From assembly GCA_022316685.1 (NCBI GenBank), contig JAKJHU010000026.1, forward strand, positions 4,030,501 through 4,094,500: a stretch of 64,000 nucleotides of DNA. The letters are read 5' to 3'. A program made the translations under genes and the position numbers. Shown here one piece after another: positions 1-9,098 of the stretch. This DNA is from Progne subis subis. Its lineage: Eukaryota; Chordata; Aves; Passeriformes; Hirundinidae. Numbering within the stretch: the first letter of the stretch is position 1; each line of letters opens with the position of its first letter. The notes beneath the pieces are model-generated. The model was not told the origin of the DNA and did not search any database. It saw nothing but the letters and a program-made list of their open reading frames with translations.

Positions 1-460
1 GACTTTTTCAAACATCTGAGTATTCAAACAAGATAGGAGCATATATTTTCAATTCTTACTTTTGTTCCAGGCATAGTCTTATCCCATTTTCACTGCTATA
101 TCTTTTGAGTGGTTTTACACAAGGCATTAATGGTAAGACTAAAGATTTCCCATATATGGTTTGATCTTTTCTTATATTATGTTGTGTGTTTGTTTCATAT
201 GCTCCACTGATGTCACATGATGATATCCTTCTCAAATGTTTCAGTATTCTATTTCTCATGACTCCATAGAAGTACAGTAGTTTTAAGATCAATTCTATAT
301 GGCTATTTTGGATGAGAATGTGATTTCTTTTCTATCTGTCTAAAAACATAATTTAAGAAAGATGCCTTTTTTTTAATACTATTGTGTAAAATGTTTTAGA
401 AACCAGTCACTAAAAAAATTGGGTTTGGTCATTGGGTTTTCAGTGATGTGGAGATTTTTA
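1..460. other. AT-rich sequence, no feature seen
   Basis: Non-repetitive AT-rich sequence. The short open frames have no recognisable domain. I see no gene or repeat family. Confidence 0.5.
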
Positions 461-579
461 TTCGGTTGGTTGGTTGGTTTGTTTGCTCGTTTGGTTGTTT
501 GGGTTTTTTGGGGGTGGGGGTTGTTGGGTTTTGTTTGTTGTTGCTTTTATTTTGGGGTTTTTCTGGCTCTTTTATTTTA

Positions 580-621
<42 letters not shown>
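461..621. repeat. TG-rich low complexity followed by (ATT)n
   Basis: A T/G-rich stretch (GGTTGGTTGGTT and similar) runs from about 461 to 578. It is followed by about 13-14 perfect ATT units at 581-621. Open frames across it are runs of I, Y or L and are artefacts of the repeat. Confidence 0.9.
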
Positions 622-2146
622 GGTTGGTTGGTCAGTTGGTTTTTTTGGCAGCAGGTTACAGTCACATAGTCACAAAGTCATAAACTTTCTGATGTTCCTT
701 TTTTGGTTATACAAACATGCAGTTTTTGAACACTGAAGAGGAATTATAAATTGACACTAGAATGGGGAACAATAGCTTTCTAAAGGTATTGTTGAGAATA
801 GTAGTCCCAATAAAATCTTAAAATAAATTCTATAGAATTAGGTAAATCTGAAAAATCTGCATCCTGTCAAGGTCATTAGCCTTCTCTGAGTACACCAGAT
901 CAGGCCTCTATGAAATCATCACTTCTCTCCTGCATGCCTAGTATGCTATCATCTCTCCAAAGAAACTAGCAAAATCGTCCTTCTCCTTCAGGGAAAGTTT
1001 GTTCCCAGGTGAGTGCCTGTGAGTTTTCGAGGCATTTTTCTTTTTGAATCATCCCCTTGATCCACAGTACACTAATGACTGTGAGAATTAAACTGGACAG
1101 TATAGGGTGCTCTTCATGATATATTGAGTTATTGTCTGAGGAAATAAATTTTAAAGCTGAGAAAAATCACTAGATCATTAGCCTGTTTTCACAGTGTATA
1201 ACAAGCATTATATTTTACCCAGCTAGCCTCCTAATAGATTTCTGAGATTAAACATTGATAAAAGACAAAGAAGCCCCACTGTTCCAGTTGTAAAGATCTT
1301 TTTAATACAGATAGTCTCTGCATGGTCCCATTCAAGATCTCACTTAGGAAAACTATTTTTTACAGCATGGATCGAAGTTATAGTTCACACAGAGCAAGCA
1401 TCCACAGATGGTAATTAAAACTTGAAGGGACATTAATAAGCTCACATGTTCTTTAAACTGTCACTAGTGTTTTTATAAACAATATATTCTAACTCAATTA
1501 GAAGTTTCAAAAAATATTACTAGTTGAACATTTTCTCTGTTATGTGGAATATCCTATTATATTATCATAATAGTTTCTTTGTCTGTAAGAGTAGAAGCAG
1601 CTGCAACTTCTGTTATTGTAACTAAGAAAAATCGAGATGTCGCTTCCATTAATTATCCAGGACAAAAATTTTAATATAGGCTAAATAAGCTGTAATCATT
1701 TTTATCTCCTGCCACTTTGGTAGCAAGCTAGTAATGTTAAACTATATGTTCACAGTTAGGATGTTCAGGACAAGAGCTGCTTCTATCAGCAGTTTGTACG
1801 TCAGCTGCACTTGTGCCATGTTTTGCCACCTTGCTGTGTGAAGAGAATGAATGCAAAGAAGAGTCATCTGAAGTTAGTGAACAGCTGACTAAGCATCAAG
1901 TTTAATGAGAAGATTGAGAGCTATCAGGAGGAGCTGGAAGGCAAAAATGGCACAGATGAACTCATCCACTTACCTCCAAATTAACTGTGACATTAAATCA
2001 GAAAGAAAGTTGGGAAATGGTTAGACTATACCCCTAGAAACAGAAGCAAAAATGAAAAGACTAAATGCTTTAGTCTAAGGACCTCAAAGCCAAGGTGAGT
2101 GATTTTACTTTCTGGTACGCCTTTCACAGTAAATCAAGACAAAACA
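622..2146. other. Unassigned sequence with a faint coding-like patch
   Basis: Mostly unique AT-rich sequence. About 1840-2098 is less AT-rich. It reads for short stretches like acidic, coiled-coil-like protein, interrupted by several stops, and ends in a good splice-donor match (AAG|GTGAGT, near 2093-2101). This could be a decayed exon or processed pseudogene, or chance. I cannot name a parent gene. Confidence 0.3.
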
Positions 2147-2688
2147 TGATAGTTTTGGGGTAGAATTAATAATCTTCATGGGAGCTAATATTGGATTTGT
2201 GCTGGAAGCAGCATGTTTTTGTTACTGCTGAGCAGGGCTTACACAGAGCCACAGCCTTTTGTGCTTGTATTGCCCTCTCAGTGTAGAGGCTGGGGGTGCA
2301 CAGAAAGATGGGAGAGGACACAGCTGGGACAGCTGACTCCAAAGGATCAAAAGTATATTCCGTACCATATGGAATCATACTTGCATATAAACTTGAGGGA
2401 AGAAAGAGCAGTAGGGAATAATTTGGCATGATGACATTTGTTTTCTCAAGTAACTGTTACCTGTGATGGAGTCCTTGGGTGGTGGCTGAATACCTGCCTG
2501 CTAGTGGGAAGCAGGGAATTAATCCCTTGCTCTACTTTGCTTGCATGCATGGCTTTTGTTTTTCCTATTAAAGTATCTTTATCTCAATCCATGAGTTTTT
2601 CCACTTCCCTTCCTCATTGAACCAGTGGAGGGGAAGTGAGTGAGCATCTGTGTGGTGCTTGCTTGGTAGATGGGTTTAAAACATGACA
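2147..2688 (+). mobile_element. Solo LTR, ERVL family 2 (copy A)
   Basis: The sequence aligns along its length with the copies at 60311-60850 and, in reverse complement, 53971-54546. Shared blocks include the GCTGAGCA region, a CTGACCCAAAG-like segment, an ATTCC-TACCATATG segment, CCTATTAAA-GT-TCTTTATCTCA near the 3' end, and a final GTTTAAA-CATGACA. Orientation follows the polyadenylation-side motif and the CA terminus. It is considerably mutated, with no convincing target-site duplication, so it is an older insertion. Boundaries are good to about 10 bp. Confidence 0.75.
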
Positions 2689-3199
2689 CATGGGTCTGTA
2701 TTTGTGGTTATAAATATAGCTTGCATATAAAGCTAATGAACTAAGGCTAGAATTCTAATTTTTTCATTTATGATAAAGTCTTTAAAAAGCATTTGGTTTC
2801 CAGTTTTCTCTTCCTCCTTATGCCCTTCCCTCTATCTTACCTGAAAACTCCATCATATGGAACTCTACAGCTGAAATAGGGGACTAAGATGCAAGATGCT
2901 GCCATTTGAGTTCATGAAGTCACAGAGACTTTTAGTGTGTTGATGTGGTTTTGGTTTTGTTTTTGTTTTTTAATTTCAAGTATGAGAAAGAAAATGTGTC
3001 CTGATGAATGTAAGATTCCTCCTATGTTACCCTGATGTGCTCTTTTTCTAAATTATTTCCATCTGTTCTCTTTTCATTTGTAGTTCTTACCCCAGGCTCA
3101 TCCTCCTTACCTCAGTAATTTTCAGACTTTGGATATCTCATTTTGCTTCCTCCAACTTCTTGTCTGGCTTTTTACTCACATAGGCTAGTTTGAGCATAT
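2689..3199. other. AT-rich sequence, no feature seen
   Basis: Left flank of the provirus. There is a TTTTG-rich patch near 2950-2970. No gene or recognisable repeat family. Confidence 0.5.
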
Positions 3200-3204
3200 T
3201 TTAC
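3200..3204. repeat. Target-site duplication, left copy (TTTAC)
   Basis: TTTAC immediately precedes the TG of the 5' LTR and is repeated exactly at 9750-9754 after the CA of the 3' LTR. A 5-bp duplication is what class III and some other retroviral integrases make. It shows that both provirus ends are the original ones. Confidence 0.95.
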
Positions 3205-3858
3205 TGTTGAGGGTTAAGTTCTCCTGTAGAATTTCCCCCCCCCCCCCCCCCCCATGAGTTGCTAGATTTTAAGTAGGCGCAGTTTAAGCGGTGCTTAAGC
3301 TGACAAAAGAAGTTGATCACTTGGTTTTGGGGAAGGGAGGAGGCTCTGGAGAGAGCTGGGGGGGTGGCCTCACTTCTCTCAGCTTTCCCGGGGAGGACGG
3401 TCGGACTACGGGTAGCTGCCTGGAGTCCACAGCTAACGGAGGAGTTTGGTCCTGGGAATTCTATCATCTGTTAGAGCGCCCAGGAATTCGGAGTTTCTTC
3501 ATTACCCTGCTGGATTTTGGGTCAGCCCGGGGTCCAGCCGCTGCGAGTTCTTCGGCACTGCCCACTTTGCCTGCCGGGGCACCCCTGCCTGCCTGCTGAG
3601 GACAAATCCATCGCTTCCAGCTTGCAGCCATCAGCGACGGACTTTGCCACCGTTTGCCCTCAGGGTTCTTGGTTCTGTTTTACTGTTATTATAAGTGCTG
3701 TTGTTGTTTGTCTGTCCTGTTATATTTACTAGTAAAGGACTGTTATTCCTTTTCCCTATAGCTCTGACCGAAAGTTTTTTTTTTTTAATCTTCTAAATTA
3801 TAATAACCCGGAGGCTTGCCTCTCCTTAGCAGACAACTGTCTTTTTCAAACCGAGACA
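3205..3858 (+). repeat. 5' LTR of the provirus
   Basis: It begins TGTTGAGGG and ends CCGAGACA, 654 bp, nearly identical to 9099-9749. A 19-base C run lies at 3235-3253, close to the U3 edge. The 3' third (from about 3720) matches three solo LTRs elsewhere in the window, marking the conserved R-U5 part. Short open frames inside (for example 3291-3599) have no domain and are not genes. Confidence 0.97.
3721..3750 (+). promoter_or_regulatory. Conserved LTR core with 12-bp palindrome and AGTAAA
   Basis: TTTACTAGTAAA (3726-3737) is a perfect palindrome, followed by GGACTGTTATTCC. The same block appears in reverse complement in the solo LTRs near 56541, 33665 and 18834. It contains AGTAAA, a known variant polyadenylation signal, and is preceded by a TATATTT string that could act as a TATA element. 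Which role is real cannot be told from sequence. Conservation across diverged copies argues for function in transcription or RNA 3'-end formation. Confidence 0.45.
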
Positions 3859-3863
3859 GAATT

Positions 3864-3883
3864 TGGCGCCCAATTCGTGGGGC
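3864..3883 (+). other. Primer binding site, tRNA-Lys-like
   Basis: TGGCGCCCAA begins 5 nt after the LTR end and is followed by TTCGTGGGGC. The first ten bases and the last eight match a tRNA-Lys(1,2)-type primer site, with two extra T bases between them. TGGCGCCC is typical of lysine-tRNA-primed retroviruses. The assignment to Lys is from known motifs; the TT insertion is seen directly. Confidence 0.7.
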
Positions 3884-3950
3884 TCGAGGGGCATTGAGAG
3901 AAAAAGGAATAACAGTTCTTAAGTGCCTACATTGTTGTGTACTGGGCATC

Positions 3951-5807
3951 ATGTGGTCTGCCTTTGTCTGGTTCGGGTGGCATGTGGGTGTGGCCGTATT
4001 TCTCCCATTTGCAGGCCCTTTTCTAAACATGGGCCCTGTAACTAAGGTTGCTGTGGCTGTCATCCAGTTTGCTATATGGGTTAACGAAGTGAGGAAATCA
4101 TGGATTTTTAATTTTCTCTGGAAGGCAGGCACATGGATTCAGGGCTACCATACACTGACTGTGTGTTTTTGGAGTTACTTTAACAACGGTACATACTGCG
4201 AGGAAATAATACCAGGGGAAACCTTTTCCCAACCCTTCACCCAGCTCTTTGGGCCTACCCCACCAGTCTTTGAAGGGTTCAAATCTCTGAATGTTAATGA
4301 CATCATACAGTGGCTGGTGTTGCTGGTATGCCTGTTCTGTGTAGCATTTAGAGATAAGGGGAGACTGGACTGGGTAACCACCCTGATACCTCCCCTAGAG
4401 AATAAGGATACTGCCCCACAGCCTGAGCCCGTCCCACAGCCTGAGCCCGTCCCACAGCCTGAGCCCGTCCCACAGCCTGAGCCTGCCCCACAGCCTGCCT
4501 CAGGAATAAACCACCCAGATTGGGTGAAGGAGATAGGTGAGATGCTGAGGGAGTACCTTGCCCCTGTAGTAGCCTCATTAGCCCCAGCTGCTGGGAAACC
4601 CTCCCCCTGCCCCGACAAAGGAGAGTCTGATGGTGCAGCAGCGGAACCCACAGACGTTACAACCGTCCAGGTTCCAGCTGAACCACAGGGGCAGCCACAG
4701 CCAGCAGCAGTGGCCCCTGTGGAAACAAAGAAGTACAAGGTGAAATCAGAGCACCCAGGCAACAAGGATAAGAAAGGAGGGCCCTCACAACCCGCGGGGG
4801 ACTCAGAGGTTGAGATCATCACCGAGTCCCTGACATATGAAAGTCTCCGCAATCTGCAAAAAGATCTTGCACGACGGGGACGTGAGGCTTATACAGCCTG
4901 GTTAGTTCGGGTCTGGGACCTTATAGGTACAGGCGTGCAGCTAGATAGTAGTGAGGCAAGGAATTTGGGACCCTTGACCCAGGACTCGGGTGTGAATCAG
5001 GTATTTGTAAGGGAGCCAGGGCCCCTTTCCGTTTGGGAGCGGCTTTTAATGAGTGTGAGGGAGAGGTTTGTCCACAGAGACAGAATGCAGGAGCACCATC
5101 ATAGAATGCGCTGGAAGACCCTTGAGGAAGGGATCCAACAGCTGAGAGAAGTGGCAGTATTGGAGGTACTCTTTGGGAGGGGTGGACAGCATGATAATGA
5201 CCCCGACAAAGTCAGGTGCACAGGGCAAATGCTGTGGAACCTGGCAACTCTAGGACCATCTCAATACGCCACCTTCATTGCAACCATTAATGCTGATAAC
5301 AACCGAGAGACAGTGGGTTCTGTAGCCAACAAGCTTAGAAATTATGAGAGCATGATCAGTGGCCCAATGCAGGCTCAGGTCTCTGCCGTGGCAAAGGAAC
5401 TCAGGGAGAAGATGGAGGAGGTGACAGAGGAGATGAGGGAGGTGAGGGAGGAGATGAGGAGGAACAGTTCCTGTGTGGCACCGGTGCGAGTTACAGGCCC
5501 CAGAGTCAGAGCTCAACGGCCCCCAGCTAGAGAGAGAGGGTACACCCCACGAGCTGACCTGTGGTTCTTTCTGAGTGACCATGGGGAAGACATGGGAAGG
5601 TGGCATGGGAAACCCACTTCTGCCCTGGCAGCAAGGGTGCGTGAGCTCAAGGAGAGAAACACTAACCGAGGGGGTTCCACTAAGATGAAGGTAGCCTCAA
5701 CCTCACATGACCAAGCTGCCAGGTATTATAGAAGTGAGGATATGTCAGATCCCTGTGAAGGAACCTCTACCATGTATGCCCAGGAAGGGAGTAATGACCG
5801 GTGCTAG
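3951..5807 (+). CDS. gag: Gag polyprotein of the ERVL-like provirus
   Basis: Open for 618 codons from the first ATG after the LTR (3951, A at -3, no upstream ATG in the leader) to TAG at 5805-5807. The frame is also open back to 3816 in the LTR. It is assigned as Gag by position and length and by its place in frame with protease-pol. The first 133 residues are unusually hydrophobic, with membrane-like stretches at about 4-25, 30-45 and 118-133 and an N-glycosylation-type NGT at 79-82. Next come proline-rich hexapeptide repeats (about 156-183), a charged linker, a probable capsid-like region (about 300-470), and an acidic/basic coiled coil (about 473-507) made by repeated GAGGTG/GAGATGAGG codons. 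I see no CCHC zinc knuckle, so no standard nucleocapsid motif. The frame is intact, so expression of Gag is possible. The membrane-like N-terminus is atypical for a Gag. Confidence 0.85.
   Translation: MWSAFVWFGWHVGVAVFLPFAGPFLNMGPVTKVAVAVIQFAIWVNEVRKSWIFNFLWKAGTWIQGYHTLTVCFWSYFNNGTYCEEIIPGETFSQPFTQLFGPTPPVFEGFKSLNVNDIIQWLVLLVCLFCVAFRDKGRLDWVTTLIPPLENKDTAPQPEPVPQPEPVPQPEPVPQPEPAPQPASGINHPDWVKEIGEMLREYLAPVVASLAPAAGKPSPCPDKGESDGAAAEPTDVTTVQVPAEPQGQPQPAAVAPVETKKYKVKSEHPGNKDKKGGPSQPAGDSEVEIITESLTYESLRNLQKDLARRGREAYTAWLVRVWDLIGTGVQLDSSEARNLGPLTQDSGVNQVFVREPGPLSVWERLLMSVRERFVHRDRMQEHHHRMRWKTLEEGIQQLREVAVLEVLFGRGGQHDNDPDKVRCTGQMLWNLATLGPSQYATFIATINADNNRETVGSVANKLRNYESMISGPMQAQVSAVAKELREKMEEVTEEMREVREEMRRNSSCVAPVRVTGPRVRAQRPPARERGYTPRADLWFFLSDHGEDMGRWHGKPTSALAARVRELKERNTNRGGSTKMKVASTSHDQAARYYRSEDMSDPCEGTSTMYAQEGSNDRC
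4416..4498 (+). repeat. 18-bp minisatellite inside gag
   Basis: About 4.6 tandem copies of an 18-bp unit starting CCACAGCCTGAG, nearly identical, encode repeated QPEPVP hexapeptides. The unit length keeps the reading frame, so copy-number change would lengthen or shorten Gag without frameshift. The repeat also creates the open frames on the opposite strand here. Confidence 0.95.
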
Positions 5808-5882
5808 AGGGGCCCTGCCTCTAGCCAGGGAGAGGCACGGGAAAACCGGATCTATTGGACGGTGTGGATTCGATGGCCTGGC
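5804..5882 (+). promoter_or_regulatory. Candidate gag-pol stop-readthrough RNA structure
   Basis: TAG at 5805-5807 separates gag from pol in one frame. A 6-bp perfect stem (GCCTCT 5817-5822 with AGAGGC 5831-5836) starts 9 nt after the stop. Its 8-nt loop contains GCCAGG (5824-5829), which is complementary to CCTGGC at 5877-5882, giving a possible H-type pseudoknot. A competing 7-bp stem (CTAGAGG 5804-5810 with CCTCTAG 5818-5824) would bury the stop itself. Gammaretroviruses use a pseudoknot about 8 nt after their gag UAG. The pairings are seen in the sequence; the function is inferred. Confidence 0.5.
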
Positions 5883-8747
5883 ACATCAGAGCCACAGAAA
5901 TATGAGGCTTTAGTTGATACTGGTTCGCAGTGTACACTGATACCATCGGAATATGTGGGGACAGAACCTATTTCCATTGCCGGGGTGACGGGGGGATCAC
6001 AGGAATTGACTCTGTTAGAAGCTGAGGTGAGCCTGACCGGGAAGGAGTGGCAGAAACATCCAAATGTGACTGGCTCAGGGGCCCCGTGTATTTTGGGCAT
6101 AGACTTCCTCCGGAATGGTTATTACAAAGACTCTAAAGGACTCCGGTGGGCTTTTGGAATAGCAGCTGTGGAGGCAGAGGGCATTAAGAAATTGAATAGC
6201 TTGCCTGGACTGTCAGAGAACCCATCTGCAGTAGGACTCCTAAAGGTAGAAGAGCAACGAGTTCCAGTTGCCACCTCGACGGTGCACCGCCGACAGTATC
6301 GGACAAATCGAGATGCCGTGATCCCCATCCACAAGATGATCCGTGAGCTGGAGAGCCAAGGGGTGGTCAGCAAAACCCACTCACCCTTCAACAGCCCCAT
6401 CTGGCCTGTGCGCAAGTCTGACGGAGAATGGAGACTGACTGTGGACTACCGTGCCTTGAACGAAGTGACTCCACCACTGAGTGCTGCTGTGCCGGACATG
6501 CTGGAACTCCAGTACGAGCTGGAGTCCAAGGCAGCAAAATGGTACGCCACAATTGACATTGCTAACGCATTTTTCTCCATTCCTCTGGCTGCAGAATGCA
6601 GGCCTCAGTTTGCTTTCACCTGGAGGGGCGTGCAGTACACCTGGAACCGACTGCCCCAGGGGTGGAAACACAGCCCCACCATCTGCCATGGACTGATCCA
6701 GGCTGCACTGGAAAAGGGTGAGGCTCCGGAGCACCTACAGTATATCGATGACATCATTGTGTGGGGGAACACGGCAATGGAAGTGTTTGAGAAAGGAGAG
6801 AAGATCATCCAAATTCTCCTGAAAGCTGGTTTTGCCATCAAGCAGAGCAAGGTCAAGGGACCTGCCCGAGAGATCCAGTTCCTGGGAGTAAAGTGGCAAG
6901 ATGGACGGCGGCAGATTCCCACTGAGGTCATCAATAAGATCACCGCAATGTCTCCACCGACCAGCAAGAAGGAAACACAAGCTTTCCTAGGCGCCATAGG
7001 TTTCTGGAGGATGCACATTCCTGAGTACAGCCAGATTGTGAGCCCTCTCTACCTGGTCACCCGCAAGAAGAACGATTTCCACTGGGGCCCTGAACAGCAA
7101 CAAGCCTTTGCCCAGATCAAGCAGGAGATCGCTCATGCAGTAGCCCTTGGCCCAGTCAGGACAGGACCAGATGTGAAGAACGTGCTCTACTCAGCAGCCG
7201 GGAACAATGGCCTGTCCTGGAGCCTTTGGCAGAAGGTGCCTGGGGAGACTCGGGGCCGACCACTGGGATTCTGGAGCCGAAGCTACAGAGGGTCTGAAGC
7301 CAACTACACTCCAACAGAGAAGGAAATCTTGGCCGCCTATGAAGGAGTTCAAGCTGCCTCAGAGGTGATTGGCACAGAAGCACAACTCCTGCTGGCACCT
7401 CGACTACCAGTGCTGGGGTGGATGTTTAAAGGAAAGGTTCCCTCCACCCATCATGCCACCGACGCCACGTGGAGCAAATGGATTGCCCTCATCACTCAGC
7501 GCGCCCGCATTGGAAACCCAAATCGCCCTGGGATTTTGGAGATAATTACAAACTGGCCAGATGGTGAGAACTTTGGTCTCACAGATGAAGAGGAGCAGGA
7601 ACAAGTGACACGTGCAGAAGAGGGTCCACCATACAACCAACTACCAGCAGAAGAAACACGCTATGCTCTTTTCACTGACGGTTCCTGCCGCATCGTAGGG
7701 ATGAACCGGAAGTGGAAAGCAGCTGTATGGAGCCCCACACGACAGGTTGCAGAAGCCACTGAAGGAGAAGGTGGGTCAAGCCAACTTGCTGAACTCAAAG
7801 CTGTTCAACTGGCCCTGGACATTGCTGAAAGAGAGAAGTGGCCAAAGCTCTACCTCTACACTGATTCGTGGATGGTGGCCAATGCTCTGTGGGGTTGGCT
7901 GGACAGGTGGAAAAAGGCCAATTGGCAACGTAGAGGAAAGCCAATCTGGGCTGCAGATGAGTGGAAGGACATTGCCACTAGGGTAGAGAAGCTACCTGTC
8001 AAAGTCCGTCATGTAGATGCCCATGTCCCCAAGAGTCGGGCTAATGAGGAGCACCGAAACAACGAGCAGGTAGATCAAGCTGCAAAGATAGAGGTGTCAA
8101 AGATAGACTTAGATTGGCAACACAAGGGAGAGTTGTTCCTAGCTCGATGGGCCCATGATGCCTCAGGTCACCAGGGCAGAGATGCCACCTATAAGTGGGC
8201 ACGAGACCGAGGGGTGGATCTAACCATGGACAGCATTTCTCAGGTTATCCATGACTGTGAGACGTGTGCTACCATCAAACAGGCCAAGCGGGTGAAGCCC
8301 CTATGGTATGGCGGACGATGGTCCAAATATAAGTACGGGGAAGCCTGGCAGATTGACTACATCACGCTTCCCCAAACCCGCCAAGGCAAGCGCTATGTGC
8401 TGACCATGGTGGAAGCCACCACTGGATGGTTGGAGACCTACCCTGTGCCTCACGCTACTGCCCGGAATACCATCCTGGGCCTTGAAAAGCAAATCCTGTG
8501 GAGACATGGCACCCCTGAGAGGATTGAGTCTGACAACGGGACTCATTTCAAGAACAGCCTTATAAACACCTGGGCTAGAGAACATGGCATTGAGTGGGTG
8601 TACCATATTCCTTATCATGCGCCAGCAGCCGGGAAAGTTGAACGGTGCAATGGCCTGCTTAAAACCACTTTGAAGGCACTGGGTGGGGGTACTTTCAAGA
8701 ACTGGGAGATTAATTTAGCAGAGGCCACCTGGTTAGTGAACACTTGA
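5808..8747 (+). CDS. pol: Protease-RT-RNase H-integrase (Pol), C-terminally truncated
   Basis: Open for 979 codons directly after the gag TAG, in the gag frame, to TGA at 8745-8747. No ATG is needed if it is made by readthrough. Numbering from 5808: the protease has DTG at 37-39. RT has a catalytic Asp at 250 (in the IDIANAFF block), LPQG upstream of a SPTICHGL block, and YIDD at 312-315. RNase H has its four acidic residues at 624, 662, 686 and 756. Integrase has an H-X4-H and C-X2-C zinc site (783/788 and 817/820) and the D850, D909, E945 triad with exactly 35 residues between the last two. All catalytic residues are therefore present. The YIDD and SPTICHGL motifs fit class III/ERVL. The TGA removes the integrase C-terminal domain, still readable at 8748-8990, so the enzyme is probably impaired. 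Confidence 0.93.
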   Translation, partial: RGPASSQGEARENRIYWTVWIRWPGTSEPQKYEALVDTGSQCTLIPSEYVGTEPISIAGVTGGSQELTLLEAEVSLTGKEWQKHPNVTGSGAPCILGIDFLRNGYYKDSKGLRWAFGIAAVEAEGIKKLNSLPGLSENPSAVGLLKVEEQRVPVATSTVHRRQYRTNRDAVIPIHKMIRELESQGVVSKTHSPFNSPIWPVRKSDGEWRLTVDYRALNEVTPPLSAAVPDMLELQYELESKAAKWYATIDIANAFFSIPLAAECRPQFAFTWRGVQYTWNRLPQGWKHSPTICHGLIQAALEKGEAPEHLQYIDDIIVWGNTAMEVFEKGEKIIQILLKAGFAIKQSKVKGPAREIQFLGVKWQDGRRQIPTEVINKITAMSPPTSKKETQAFLGAIGFWRMHIPEYSQIVSPLYLVTRKKNDFHWGPEQQQAFAQIKQEIAHAVALGPVRTGPDVKNVLYSAAGNNGLSWSLWQKVPGETRGRPLGFWSRSYRGSEANYTPTEKEILAAYEGVQAASEVIGTEAQLLLAPRLPVLGWMFKGKVPSTHHATDATWSKWIALITQRARIGNPNRPGILEIITNWPDGENFGLTDEEEQEQVTRAEEGPPYNQLPAEETRYALFTDGSCRIVGMNRKWKAAVWSPTRQVAEATEGEGGSSQLAELKAVQLALDIAEREKWPKLYLYTDSWMVANALWGWLDRWKKANWQRRGKPIWAADEWKDIATRVEKLPVKVRHVDAHVPKSRANEEHRNNEQVDQAAKIEVSKIDLDWQHKGELFLARWAHDASGHQGRDATYKWARDRGVDLTMDSISQVIHDCETCATIKQAKRVKPLWYGGRWSKYKYGEAWQIDYITLPQTRQGKRYVLTMVEATTGWLETYPVPHATARNTILGLEKQILWRHGTPERIESDNGTHFKNSLINTWAREHGIEWVYHIPYHAPAAGKVERCNGLLKTTLKALGGGTFKNWEINLAEATWLVNT

Positions 8748-8990
8748 GGTTCCACCAACCGAGCCGGCCCTGCCCAATCTGAGCCCCTGAGAACAAGAGA
8801 TGGAGATAAGGTTCCAGTGGTACACATGAGAGGAATGCTGGGAAAAACTGTCTGGATTAATTCTGCCTCCAGCAAAGACAATCCCGCTCGTGGGGTTGTT
8901 TTTGCTCAGGGACCTGGCTGCACATGGTGGGTGATGCAAAAGGATGGAGAGACCCGCTGCATACCTCAAGGGGACCTTGTTTTTCGGTGA
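8748..8990 (+). pseudogene. Integrase C-terminal remnant beyond the premature stop
   Basis: The pol frame stays open for 80 more codons after the TGA at 8745-8747 and ends in an in-frame TGA at 8988-8990. Its composition (Trp-rich, ending in a G-D-L-V-F-type strand) fits the small beta-barrel domain that closes retroviral integrases. A single point change, such as a CpG C-to-T transition, is the simplest reason for the interruption. No second lesion is visible in this part. Confidence 0.75.
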
Positions 8991-9098
8991 ATACTGTGAC
9001 TGCGTCTGTATTTATATTCACGTGTATATATATGTATATTATTTAAAGGTTTAAATTCAATATAATATGTTAGGGTGGGAAAAATTCGGGGTGGATAA
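8991..9098 (+). other. Pol-LTR gap with weak polypurine tract, no env
   Basis: 108 bp, AT-rich. Two purine-rich runs (about 9072-9084 and GGGGTGGATAA at 9088-9098) end against the TG of the 3' LTR and could be the plus-strand primer. There is no room for env and no trace of one. Confidence 0.6.

Noticed and set aside
3291..3599. Open frames inside the 5' LTR (and the same at 9184-9624)
   Set aside because: They lie in LTR sequence present in both copies, lack a domain and are incidental.
4175..4852. 225-codon frame on the - strand across gag
   Set aside because: It is the shadow of gag. Its Gly/Cys/Ser repeats are the reverse of the 18-bp minisatellite, and no domain is visible.
8748..9098. 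Search for env or accessory genes after pol
   Set aside because: Only the pol remnant to 8990 and 108 bp of AT-rich sequence exist. No signal peptide, fusion peptide or transmembrane frame.
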